DNA from: Acetivibrio thermocellus ATCC 27405
Lineage (GTDB): Bacteria; Bacillota; Clostridia; Acetivibrionales; Acetivibrionaceae
Assembly: GCF_000015865.1 (NCBI RefSeq)
Contig: NC_009012.1
Coordinates: 3,341,081-3,405,080, forward strand
Reading direction: 5' to 3'
Length of the DNA: 64,000 bases
Position numbers and translations under genes: made by a program. Below are positions 56,074 to 64,000 of the stretch, piece after piece (the stretch's first letter is position 1; each line of letters opens with the position of its first letter). Under the pieces are notes generated by a model. That model ran no database searches and was not told the origin of the DNA. It saw only the letters and a list, made by a program, of their open reading frames with translations.

Positions 56074-57295
56074 ATAATTTTGCTTCTTATTTGGATTATT
56101 TAAATTTTAAATATTTCCTGGCTTGGTGCAAACAGGGTTACGAATATAATATAGGTTTTAATATGGGTTTCGGGATAATACATGTTTCGAAGCAAAAAAA
56201 AAGACCGAAACTTAAGTTTCGCTCTTCTTAGTTGGTTTGTTTTTATATGTTTGTCTGGCATCAATCAATAATATAAAAAAGGGTGTAATGCTGACTGCGT
56301 TTTAATACCGGTTGACGGGTGTCAAATTGGAGCGGTAATTGGTATGGCCGGGGAATCAATTTATTGCATGGATTGGTACGTGGATTTTTCAATACATTGC
56401 TACTTGTAGCTGCGACGATAACGGATATAATGTTCTGAATCAGATGATATATACTTTACCGTGTTATACATCACACCCTGAATTTTCTATCCTCTTGTTA
56501 TTCTAATTATCACAAACTTTATGAATTTAAACAATATGCAATTTCCACAAAAAATTAAACGGCGTAAATCAATATTTTGATGAATAAAACGAAAAGTAAT
56601 GGTTTACTGACGTTACATAATCATGGATTTGAGTTCTAAATATGGCTATGCATGAGTTCGGAATATATTGTTGTTGGAAATAAAATCCTCAAAAAGCAAT
56701 ATTTAAAGGTATTTCCCGCAATAAAAATTTATATATGACAAATATGATAAGGAAAAATGTGTTAACATAAAACGGTGAAGTTTTTAAAGATAACAACGGA
56801 ATTATCCACAGGTAAAGTCAGCCTATATGAGTTATTCACAGAATTGTCCACATTATCCACAGTGTTTATGTGCACAAAACACTTGTTTTGTGGGGCAAAT
56901 GTGAGATAATTGTGGAAAAGCATGTGAATAAAGCTTTCTGCATAAGTTTGGAGGCTGGAAAACTAAAAGAATTCATGTGGAAAATCGTCAATCCGAGATT
57001 GAAAAATATCAATTCCCTCGGTTATAATTATATTGAAGGAATATTTTACTTGATGTCGAATTAATATAATAAAATATTAATATTTTTACCCGGAAGCCTT
57101 GGAAGAACCGGCCAAACGCGACTTGCAAATTGATTTGGTCTTGTCAATTTCAAAAAATGGGGGTGGATGTTTTTTATTTTTTAAAGCAAAGTCGTGTTTT
57201 AATGAAAATTCTCTGGGTAAAATTATTAATAATAGCACACAAGTATTGTAAAAGTTACAATACTTGTTATTGACGGAAAGGGGCTGTGTACATAT
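56074..57295. other. 1.2-kb gene-free region
   Basis: No frame with convincing codon use or ribosome site is seen; a 64-codon frame at 56870-57064 overlaps the DnaA-box cluster and is unlikely to be real. A palindrome CGAAACTTAAGTTTCG is at 56206-56221. The sequence is AT-rich; the last 100 bp form the leader of hpf. Confidence 0.6.
56812..56941. promoter_or_regulatory. Cluster of DnaA boxes
   Basis: TTATCCACA at 56812-56820 and 56853-56861, TTATTCACA at 56832-56840, TTGTCCACA at 56844-56852 (plus strand), and TGTGAATAA at 56933-56941 (minus-strand box), with an extra weak TGTGGAAAA near 56921. Five boxes in 130 bp is far above chance. AT-rich DNA lies on both sides. It could be a DnaA-titrating or regulatory site, or origin-like; dnaA itself is not in the window. 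Confidence 0.75.
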
Positions 57296-57829
57296 ATGAG
57301 ATTCAAAGTTGTCGGAAAAAACATTGTCGTAACTGAAGCTTTAAAAGAAGCGGCTGTTAAAAAAGTCGGAAAACTGGACAAGTACTTCCGTCGCGATGCT
57401 GAAGCAACAATCACAATGAGCGTGCAGAAAAACAGGCACATAGTGGAAGTTACAATACCCTTCGAAGGAGGATTGCTCAGAGCTGAAGAAGACAGTCCGG
57501 ATATGTACGCTTCAATCGACAAAGTTATAGACAGTCTCGAAAGACAGATAAGAAGAAACAAGACCAAACTTGAAAAGAAAGTCCATGACGGCAGCTTAAG
57601 GTTTGAAAACATTAAATTTGATGATGATGAAGTCGAAGAAGAACCAAAATTTGAAGTTGTAAGAACGAAAAAATTTGCCATAAAACCCATGACGGTTGAA
57701 GAAGCTATTTTGCAAATGAACCTTTTGGGACATCAATTCTTTATGTTCTCCAATGCTGAAACCAATGAAGCAAATGTGGTATACAGGAGAAAAGACGGAA
57801 ATTATGGTTTGATTGAACCGGAATTTTAA
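57296..57829 (+). CDS. hpf: Ribosome hibernation promoting factor, long form
   Basis: 177 residues. The N-terminal domain (MRFKVVGKNIVVTEALKEAAVKKVGKLDKYF, HIVEVTIPFEGGLLRAEE) is the ribosome-binding S30AE fold. The C-terminal dimerisation domain is KPMTVEEAILQMNLLGHQFFMFSNAETNEANVVYRRKDGNYGLIEPEF. The long form makes 100S ribosome dimers in stationary phase. The ribosome site (GGAAAGGGG) is unusually far upstream (about 12 nt). Confidence 0.95.
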   Translation: MRFKVVGKNIVVTEALKEAAVKKVGKLDKYFRRDAEATITMSVQKNRHIVEVTIPFEGGLLRAEEDSPDMYASIDKVIDSLERQIRRNKTKLEKKVHDGSLRFENIKFDDDEVEEEPKFEVVRTKKFAIKPMTVEEAILQMNLLGHQFFMFSNAETNEANVVYRRKDGNYGLIEPEF

Positions 57830-57886
57830 CTTGATAATAGCAAATGATAAAATATTGATATATAAAGGATTTTCTAATATAATTGA

Positions 57887-57914
57887 AAATGCCGAGGCAT
57901 ATGTCTCGGCATTT
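57887..57914 (+). terminator. Terminator after hpf
   Basis: AAATGCCGAG / CTCGGCATTT perfect 10-bp stem followed by AAATTTTT. Confidence 0.9.
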
Positions 57915-57943
57915 AAATTTTTATTTATTGGAGAGGACGAAAT

Positions 57944-60169
57944 ATGGATTTATTGAAAGATTTGAATAAGGAACAAAGGGAAGCGGTACTTCACGTTGAC
58001 GGCCCCTTGCTTGTTCTTGCCGGTGCGGGAAGCGGAAAGACAAAAGTGCTTACGCACAGGATTGCGTATTTAATTAAAGAGAAAAATGTACATCCTGCCA
58101 GTATCCTTGCCATAACTTTTACCAACAAGGCTGCAAGGGAAATGAGAGAAAGAATAGACCGGCTTGTTGAAGATGTCAGTGACAGTATATGGGTAAGTAC
58201 TTTTCATTCCATGTGTGTAAGGATACTAAGAAGGGATATAGAAAAAATAGATTATGATAAAAACTTTGTGATATTTGACTATGCCGATCAGCAAAATGTT
58301 GTAAAAGACTGCCTGAAGGAACTTAATCTCAGTGATAAAAACTTTCCTCCGAAGTCAATATTGGAGATGATCGGAAGGGCAAAGGACGAGCTTATCACTC
58401 CGGACTCTTATTTAAAAATGTATTCCGGAGATTTCAGGATGGAGAAGATCGCCCGGGTCTATGAGCTTTATCAAAAGAAGCTGAAGCAAAATAACGCTTT
58501 GGATTTTGACGATATTATAATGCTTACGATAAAGCTTTTTTTGGACAATCCCGAAGTGCTGAATTATTACCAGAGAAAATTCAAATATATTCTGGTGGAT
58601 GAGTATCAGGACACCAACACAGCCCAGTATTCCCTTGTAAGCCTTTTGGCACAGGGGTACAGAAATCTTTGTGTTGTTGGGGACGACGACCAGTCCATCT
58701 ATGGTTGGAGAGGCGCCAATATAAGAAATATTCTGGATTTTGAGAAGGAGTTTAAGGATGCAAAAGTAATAAAGCTTGAGCAGAACTACCGTTCAACCCA
58801 GATTATCCTTGATGCGGCAAACCATGTTATCAAGAACAATGTGGGAAGAAAAGCCAAAAGGCTTTGGACAAACAATAAAGGAGGAGACGGGATTAGATAT
58901 CTCGAGTGCCTGAATGAGCATGAAGAGGCGTATTTTGTGGCAAGTGAGATAAAGAGGCTCTGCAGGGAGCAGAACCGCTCTTACAAGGATTTTGCCGTAC
59001 TTTATCGTATAAATGCCATGTCCCGTGTTATTGAGGATGAGCTTATGAGGGAAGGAATAAGCTACAAGATATTTGGAGGGCTTAGGTTCTATGACAGAAA
59101 AGAAATAAAAGATGTAATTGCCTATCTTCGTGTTATTCAAAATCCTTCGGATAACATAAGTCTAAAGAGGATAATAAATGAGCCTAAAAGAGGTATTGGA
59201 AATGCGACCATAGATACTGCAGAGAGACTGGCAAATGAAAGGGGAGTCAGCATTTTCTCAATTATTTCATCGGCGGCGGAAATTCCCGAGCTTGCCCGGG
59301 CTTCGTCAAAGCTTGAAAAGTTTGTCTCGCTGATAAACAGCCTGAGGGCCCAAAGTATGGTGATGACCGCATCGGAAATGATTGAGGAGGTCCTTGAGAG
59401 GACGGGCATTTTGGAGGCGTATAGACAGGAAAATACCCTGGAAGCCCAGAGCAGAATAGAAAACATAAAAGAGTTGCTCTCCGTTGCAATTGAATTTGAA
59501 AATGAAAGCGAGGAAAAGAGCCTTACGGATTTTCTTGCCCATGTGTCCCTGGTTTCGGATGTCGATACGATGGATGAAAACAGTGAATATGTTGCTCTTA
59601 TGACCCTTCACAGCGCAAAGGGATTGGAGTTTCCGGTGGTATTTCTGGTGGGAATGGAGGAAGGTATTTTCCCGGGTTACAGGTCAATGACCAATGAATC
59701 GGAGCTGGAGGAGGAGAGGAGGCTTTGTTATGTAGGCATAACGAGGGCGAAAGAAAACCTTTACATGACAAGCACCTTCAGCCGTACGTTGTTTGGAAAT
59801 ACCACCTACAACAGAGTTTCAAGATTTGTTAAAGAAATTCCCGAGGAGCTTTTTGATTTCGGCGGGGATAAAAAGAAAGCAAAGGATGAGAACATTGGCG
59901 AAGGAACGGCAAAAAAGAGCGGTACATTAAACAAGGACTTTAACTCTTCTAAAAGCTTTAATGCGGTAAGCTTTAAGCCTGTGCAAAGGACGGAGACGTC
60001 AAAAACGGAGCTTAAAGTTGGTGACGTGGTGCGGCACAAAGTCTTCGGGGAAGGAATTATAACAAAAAGAGAGCCTGACGGCGATGATTTCAAACTGGAG
60101 ATACATTTTAAGGGAAAAGGCATGAAGAGGCTTTTGGAAAGCTATGCGAATCTGACTAAGGTGAATTAA
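57944..60169 (+). CDS. pcrA: ATP-dependent DNA helicase PcrA (UvrD family)
   Basis: 741 residues, GGAGAGGACG before ATG. SF1A motifs in order: LAGAGSGKTKVL (I), FTNKAAREMRER (Ia), ILVDEYQDTN (II), VVGDDDQSIYGWRGA (III), LEQNYRST (IV), LMTLHSAKGLEFPVVFLVGMEEGIFP (V) and RLCYVGITRAKE (VI). The C-terminal end has the RNA-polymerase-interacting Tudor-like module (VGDVVRHKVFGEGIITK...FKGKGMKRLL). It acts 3'-5' in repair and replication-fork maintenance. Confidence 0.96.
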   Translation: MDLLKDLNKEQREAVLHVDGPLLVLAGAGSGKTKVLTHRIAYLIKEKNVHPASILAITFTNKAAREMRERIDRLVEDVSDSIWVSTFHSMCVRILRRDIEKIDYDKNFVIFDYADQQNVVKDCLKELNLSDKNFPPKSILEMIGRAKDELITPDSYLKMYSGDFRMEKIARVYELYQKKLKQNNALDFDDIIMLTIKLFLDNPEVLNYYQRKFKYILVDEYQDTNTAQYSLVSLLAQGYRNLCVVGDDDQSIYGWRGANIRNILDFEKEFKDAKVIKLEQNYRSTQIILDAANHVIKNNVGRKAKRLWTNNKGGDGIRYLECLNEHEEAYFVASEIKRLCREQNRSYKDFAVLYRINAMSRVIEDELMREGISYKIFGGLRFYDRKEIKDVIAYLRVIQNPSDNISLKRIINEPKRGIGNATIDTAERLANERGVSIFSIISSAAEIPELARASSKLEKFVSLINSLRAQSMVMTASEMIEEVLERTGILEAYRQENTLEAQSRIENIKELLSVAIEFENESEEKSLTDFLAHVSLVSDVDTMDENSEYVALMTLHSAKGLEFPVVFLVGMEEGIFPGYRSMTNESELEEERRLCYVGITRAKENLYMTSTFSRTLFGNTTYNRVSRFVKEIPEELFDFGGDKKKAKDENIGEGTAKKSGTLNKDFNSSKSFNAVSFKPVQRTETSKTELKVGDVVRHKVFGEGIITKREPDGDDFKLEIHFKGKGMKRLLESYANLTKVN

Positions 60170-60316
60170 TAATATTTTTTATATTTCTTCATAATGCCCG
60201 AACCAAACAGAATATGATTACGTCTAAGAATACAAACAGGAAAACATGGCGCCAGAAGTTTTAATTAATTAGAAGTTTTAATTATATTATTAAAAAAACA
60301 AGAGGAGGTAATAAAA

Positions 60317-62074
60317 GTGAAGCGAGTACTGTCAATTATTTTGGTTCTCGGCATTATGATGCTAAGTACAGCTGCGGCGGCAGCCACAGGATACGACACG
60401 GTTTTTTCAGACATTTCGGGGCATTGGGCAAAGGACACAATTGAAAGAATGGCAAACTTGGGAATAGTCAAAGGTGTTGGCAACGGTATGTTTTTGCCGG
60501 ATAGGGAGATAAAACGGTCCGAATTTATTGTGGCTTTGCACAAAGCAGCGGAAATTAAAATTAACTACTTCAAGGCTCCGGACATCAATGAATTTTTCGA
60601 TGATGTAAAAAACGAAGACTGGTATGCTTCGACTCTGTATGATCTGGCATCACTAAACATAGTTGACGACAGGGAGAAGTTTAGGCCCAATGACCTCATA
60701 ACCCGTGAGGAAATGGTGCATTATCTTGTAAATACATATAAATACAAGCTTAATATTGTTTTGGATCAAATTGATGAGAAAGACAAGTGTTTTGATGATG
60801 AGGAGAGTATTCAGAAGCAGTATAAAGAATCTGTGAAGTATGCATTTAAACTGGGATTTGTCAGGGGAAGGAGCAATGGGAAATTTGTCCCCAAAGGATA
60901 CAGCACAAGGGCTGAAGCCATGATAGTTCTGGAAAAATTAATGCAGGCTTTGAAGGAAAATATAAAGGCCGAGGTTGAAGTTATTCCTTCGTTTGAAAAA
61001 CATGAAGACGGATATAAAATGGCGCTCACAATTAAAAACAACAGCAAAAAAGATGTTGTAATCCAACACTTTTCCGGGCAAAAGTATGATTTTGTACTGC
61101 TTGATGATAAAAAAGAAGAACTGTACAGGTGGTCTGGAGACAGAGCATTTGTTGAGATTTTGACAAGTACAGAGATTCCGGCGGGAAAGACAGTGGAATT
61201 TTCGGAAATTCTTGATGCAAAGACTTACGATGAAATCAGCGGCAAGGCATATTATTTTAAAGCCGTGATAGTAGGAAGCAGTGAGGATTTTGAAATAAAT
61301 GAGGATGGATATTATTTAAGCCTCAAAGAAGAAAAAGATAATAAGCTTGAGATAGTACCAAGCTATAAAAAAGGCGAAAAGACCTTTACAATGAAGCTTT
61401 CAATAAAGAATACATCGAAAAAACCAATAACAATCAATCACACATCTGGGCAAAAGTTTGACTTTAAATTGCTCGATGAAAATAAAGAAATAATTTACAC
61501 CTGGTCTGCTGACAAGATATTTATAATGATGGAAACTCAAACGGTAATAGATCCGGGAAAGACAGTGGAGTTTGCCGATGAGCTGGATATGGAAAGCTTC
61601 GGGGATATTGTCAAAAAGGCAAGGTATTTGAAGGCATATATTGTGGGAGCAAGTGAGGATTGTGAAATAGAAGAAGACGGATACGAGGTAGAGATAACAG
61701 AGAGTAAGGAAAACAGTCTTGTAGTTGTGCCGGAATATGAAAAGAGCCAGAATACTTTCACGATGAAGCTCAAGCTCAAAAATACATCCGACGGGGATAT
61801 AACTATTAACCACTCATCAGGACAAAAGTTTGATTTCAAACTGTTGGACAAAAATAAAGAAATTCTCTATACCTGGTCCGCCGACAAGGGATTTATAGGT
61901 GTACTGACCGAGACGGTGATAGACGCCGGAAAGACAGTGGAATTCGAAGAAAAACTTGATATGGAAAACTATAAAGATGTTATTGGAAAAGCAAAATATT
62001 TGAAGGCATATATTGTAGGTACAAGTGAAGATTGTGACATAGAAAAAGACGGATACGAGATAGAGATAAAATAA
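60317..62074 (+). CDS. Secreted S-layer-homology protein with three BsuPI-type repeats
   Basis: 585 residues from GTG, AGAGGAGGT upstream. Signal peptide at 1-24 (MKRVLSIILVLGIMMLSTAAAAA). Three SLH modules at about 27-215 (FSDISGHWAKDTIERMANLGIVKG, FDDVKNEDWYASTLYDL, SVKYAFKLGFVRG) anchor it to the cell wall polymer. Then three tandem about 120-residue repeats, each with N-x-S/T...SGQK(Y/F)DF-LLD...W(S)AD...F, resembling the BsuPI (PF12690) proteinase-inhibitor fold. Repeats 2 and 3 are most alike. A surface protease inhibitor or binding role is possible. Confidence 0.85.
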   Translation: MKRVLSIILVLGIMMLSTAAAAATGYDTVFSDISGHWAKDTIERMANLGIVKGVGNGMFLPDREIKRSEFIVALHKAAEIKINYFKAPDINEFFDDVKNEDWYASTLYDLASLNIVDDREKFRPNDLITREEMVHYLVNTYKYKLNIVLDQIDEKDKCFDDEESIQKQYKESVKYAFKLGFVRGRSNGKFVPKGYSTRAEAMIVLEKLMQALKENIKAEVEVIPSFEKHEDGYKMALTIKNNSKKDVVIQHFSGQKYDFVLLDDKKEELYRWSGDRAFVEILTSTEIPAGKTVEFSEILDAKTYDEISGKAYYFKAVIVGSSEDFEINEDGYYLSLKEEKDNKLEIVPSYKKGEKTFTMKLSIKNTSKKPITINHTSGQKFDFKLLDENKEIIYTWSADKIFIMMETQTVIDPGKTVEFADELDMESFGDIVKKARYLKAYIVGASEDCEIEEDGYEVEITESKENSLVVVPEYEKSQNTFTMKLKLKNTSDGDITINHSSGQKFDFKLLDKNKEILYTWSADKGFIGVLTETVIDAGKTVEFEEKLDMENYKDVIGKAKYLKAYIVGTSEDCDIEKDGYEIEIK

Positions 62075-62108
62075 ATAACATTCAGGTGTTTACAGGATTG
62101 ATTAATTT

Positions 62109-62140
62109 AGGCTGTGCCGGGGTTGCTCCCGGTACAGCCT
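62109..62140 (+). terminator. Terminator after SLH gene
   Basis: AGGCTGTGCCGGG / CCCGGTACAGCCT with one mismatch (G/A) and a GTTGCT loop, followed by GAATTCATTTT. Confidence 0.75.
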
Positions 62141-62243
62141 GAATTCATTTTGGGAAAGAGTATTATTGATATTTTCCGGAGCCAAAAATTTGATATAATA
62201 TTTTTAATATAAATATTCAAAAACAATAGAAAGAGGTTTCAAA

Positions 62244-63137
62244 ATGTATTTTAACCGTGCAATATTTCCGGCTGTAATAATCGGCATTATACTTTTTATT
62301 ATAGGGCAAAGAACCTCAAGGGCGGTGAGCGGAAAACCCGTCAGGATTCTTTTGGGTTTTGTGTTCATCCTCCTTTGTATTCCAAACTTTCTGTTTGGGG
62401 CATATTACATGCATTTTATAAATGAACCTGTATGGTATATTAAATTTAGGGCGATTGACAATATTGAGTTGTTATCATTCCTGACAGGTCTTTTCTTTGG
62501 ATTTGTAACTTTCAAAGATGAAAGCTTTGGGAAAATTAAGTTAAAAGTTTTTAATAAATATATATTCGTTATCTGCATGCTTTTAATTATAGTACCTTTT
62601 ATTAAACCGATTATAAGACCTGTAAGCCGGAATTCTCAGTTTCAAGACCGATGGAAAGATGGGGTGTGTTTGCAATCTACAGGTTCAACTTGCGGTCCTG
62701 CAGCATTAGCGACAATTTTTAATTATTATGGAATATCAAAAAGTGAAGAAGAGATTGCAAGGGCAGCCTTTTCCAGTTCAAGCGGTACGGAGAATTGGTA
62801 TTTAATCAGGTATGCGGAAAAGAACGGACTCGAAACTGAAGTTTCATACAAAAACAGTTTGAACGATGTACCGGTACCGTCAATAATCGGAACTTATATT
62901 AACGGCAGGATAGGCCACTTTATAACGATTTTAGGCAAAGAAGGAGACCATTTTGTTGTCGGAGATTCTTTAAAAGGCAGATTACTGTTAACCGAAAAGG
63001 AGTTTAATAAATACTATACTTTTTCAAATTTTGTTTTGCACATAAAAAAGCCGGAGGATTTATATTCTTCAAAGATGAAGCCCGGGAATGGAGAGACAGA
63101 AGGCAACTTCGATACGGAAAATACGGATGATACTTAA
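62244..63137 (+). CDS. Membrane protein with C39-type cysteine peptidase domain
   Basis: 297 residues, AAGAGG before ATG. Four hydrophobic segments lie in the first 122 residues (IFPAVIIGIILFIIG, ILLGFVFILLCIPNFLFG, LSFLTGLFFGFV, YIFVICMLLIIVPFI). Residues 135-270 form the peptidase domain: CLQSTGSTCGPAALATIFNYYGI (Gln144, Cys150), GHFITILG (His225) and VVGDS (Asp241). No ABC transporter part, so it is not a complete bacteriocin exporter; it may process exported peptides. The acidic C-terminal tail is disordered. No substrate gene is visible nearby. Confidence 0.85.
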   Translation: MYFNRAIFPAVIIGIILFIIGQRTSRAVSGKPVRILLGFVFILLCIPNFLFGAYYMHFINEPVWYIKFRAIDNIELLSFLTGLFFGFVTFKDESFGKIKLKVFNKYIFVICMLLIIVPFIKPIIRPVSRNSQFQDRWKDGVCLQSTGSTCGPAALATIFNYYGISKSEEEIARAAFSSSSGTENWYLIRYAEKNGLETEVSYKNSLNDVPVPSIIGTYINGRIGHFITILGKEGDHFVVGDSLKGRLLLTEKEFNKYYTFSNFVLHIKKPEDLYSSKMKPGNGETEGNFDTENTDDT

Positions 63138-63388
63138 GAAGATGAAGGCTTAGGACTTATTTCCCAATACAAAAAATTGATATTAAAGTAAAAGTGAAGC
63201 ATTCGGTGCTACTGTGGAGTGGAATCCGGATATAGATGCAGAGCCTGTTAATACATTGAGACAGGGTGAGGCACTATCCTTATAAGGTGGATTTTGCCCG
63301 GCCTGACAAAGTATTTACAGGCTCTAAGTGAAACTACCAAAAATGAATTAATCTGATGCCTTTGTGTTTAAGTTTATTTTATTAATAC

Positions 63389-64000
63389 TTAATTAACGGG
63401 CATTTCAAAAGATACACAGAAATTGGGCTGTGCCACACCGGACCTTCCTATGAAGGGATCTGAGTCGCGCAGCAAACCCCAGCGGTAGGTTCCGTTAGGT
63501 CTTGCTTTTCCGCCGGTAAAGGCATAGCCGACTTTTACACCCCAAGCGGGCAGTTCACTGGCACAGGTTATTATTACCGAATTTCCCGAGATTTCAACCG
63601 AATTTATTGTGACTCTTGAACCGTTGGCAGTAACCTCAAACCCTTTGCCGTTTCTCCATTCGGTCAAGGTGTTCTGGTTTGGTGCCGGAAGCGTATTGTC
63701 CCAAACAAGGGGCGGTACCGGTACATGGAAGTCTACTATGATGGTTCTGCCGTTTTTGGTGGCTTTTATAGGCTGAAGAGGTTTCCAGTCCTTACCGAGG
63801 ATAACCTTTTCATAATATACCTGAGCGTACTTTTCACCCAAATGTTGATATCCGGCAGAAGTCAAATGGACGTTATCTCCTCCGTAAGTTCGCTGATAAT
63901 TTGGACCTATGCAGATTATATCACCGGGATAATCAACACCTGCTTTCCACTGAGCCAAGGTGGAAGCGGAAGTTCCCGTACTTGGATAGGAGTGCTGCTG
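63389..64000 (-). CDS. SGNH-hydrolase-like esterase, C-terminal part (5' end outside window)
   Basis: The frame has no stop up to base 64000, so the gene begins beyond the window. GGDNVHLTSAGYQHLGEKYAQVYY carries the D-x-x-H catalytic pair at the end of an SGNH esterase domain. The following 130 residues (IIVDFHVPVPPLVWDNT, VTANGSRVTINSVEISGNSVIITCASELPAWGVKVGYAF) look like a beta-sandwich domain. There is no dockerin at this C-terminus. Substrate unknown; carbohydrate deacetylation is a guess. The spacer 63138-63388 holds no convincing gene. Confidence 0.75.
   Translation of the reverse strand, partial: QQHSYPSTGTSASTLAQWKAGVDYPGDIICIGPNYQRTYGGDNVHLTSAGYQHLGEKYAQVYYEKVILGKDWKPLQPIKATKNGRTIIVDFHVPVPPLVWDNTLPAPNQNTLTEWRNGKGFEVTANGSRVTINSVEISGNSVIITCASELPAWGVKVGYAFTGGKARPNGTYRWGLLRDSDPFIGRSGVAQPNFCVSFEMPVN

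Noticed and set aside
56812..56941. Chromosomal oriC
   Set aside because: dnaA, dnaN and other origin neighbours are absent; the evidence supports only a DnaA-box cluster.
56870..57064. 64-codon frame overlapping the DnaA boxes
   Set aside because: No ribosome site, poor codon use, and it lies across a regulatory repeat cluster.
63138..63388. Possible short gene between the C39 peptidase and the SGNH esterase
   Set aside because: A short open stretch (EAFGATVEWNPDIDAEPVN) has no start, ribosome site or recognisable family.

Overview
The window looks like a chromosomal segment of a thermophilic cellulolytic clostridium, most likely Acetivibrio (Clostridium) thermocellus. The main evidence is a minus-strand GH5 endoglucanase with a type I dockerin whose length and sequence match CelG (51102-52802). 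A GTP-dependent PEP carboxykinase, an S-layer-homology protein, strong Shine-Dalgarno sites and AT-rich spacers agree. The species name is from recall of these proteins, not from a search.

Positions 1 to about 48700 are one large, repeatedly rearranged polymorphic-toxin array. Seven copies, plus one remnant, of the same about 445-residue scaffold occur: a helical N-terminal domain, a Gly/Ala-rich hydrophobic region, and a bacterial intein-like/Hint domain with Cys311 and a terminal His-Asn. They start at or before 1 and at 9092, 13397, 16712 (remnant), 18960, 30310, 37110 and 39985. Each intact scaffold carries a different C-terminal toxin tip and is followed by a cognate immunity gene. Tips are PoNe-type DNases with PoNi (DUF1910/DUF1911) immunity proteins, a ParB-like tip, a colicin-E5-like tRNase, a TNT-type NAD glycohydrolase and a CdiA-CT-like nuclease. 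Two orphan tips have no scaffold. Positions 1-8950 and 30445-36967 are a segmental duplication that differs mainly by an IS21 element inserted in an IS256 copy. Several scaffolds are broken by a nonsense codon, a frameshift or a 5' deletion.

Inside this array are two near-identical 7.4-kb units (20310-27718 and 40594-48061). Each begins with a toxin tip and its immunity gene, joined in frame to a resident scaffold. Each then carries a ribbon-helix-helix regulator, a Com-like zinc-ribbon peptide, a prim-pol/SF3 primase-helicase, an HK97-fold major capsid protein, a second ribbon-helix-helix protein, an about 330-nt non-coding region and an IS110-family recombinase. The recombinase end abuts an older, displaced toxin tip at the same short site that marks the left end: AAGGGAACG, the Lys-Gly-Thr codons after the Hint domain. 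The non-coding region upstream of the recombinase contains CGTTCCCTT, the exact reverse complement of that site. I propose that these are IS110, bridge-RNA-type mobile units that deliver new toxin tips onto a Hint scaffold and push older tips downstream as orphans. Two 5' unit fragments (11441-13001 and 28363-29914) and a primase fragment (18091-18564) show that the process recurred.

From about 49160 to the end the sequence is ordinary chromosome: a CNNM/CBS transporter-like membrane protein, a TipAS-domain protein, celG, a DUF3592 membrane protein, pckG, a DnaA-box cluster in a 1.2-kb gene-free stretch, hpf, pcrA, a secreted SLH/BsuPI-repeat protein, a membrane C39-type peptidase, and the 3' end of an SGNH-hydrolase gene that runs off the window. 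No rRNA, tRNA or CRISPR array was seen.
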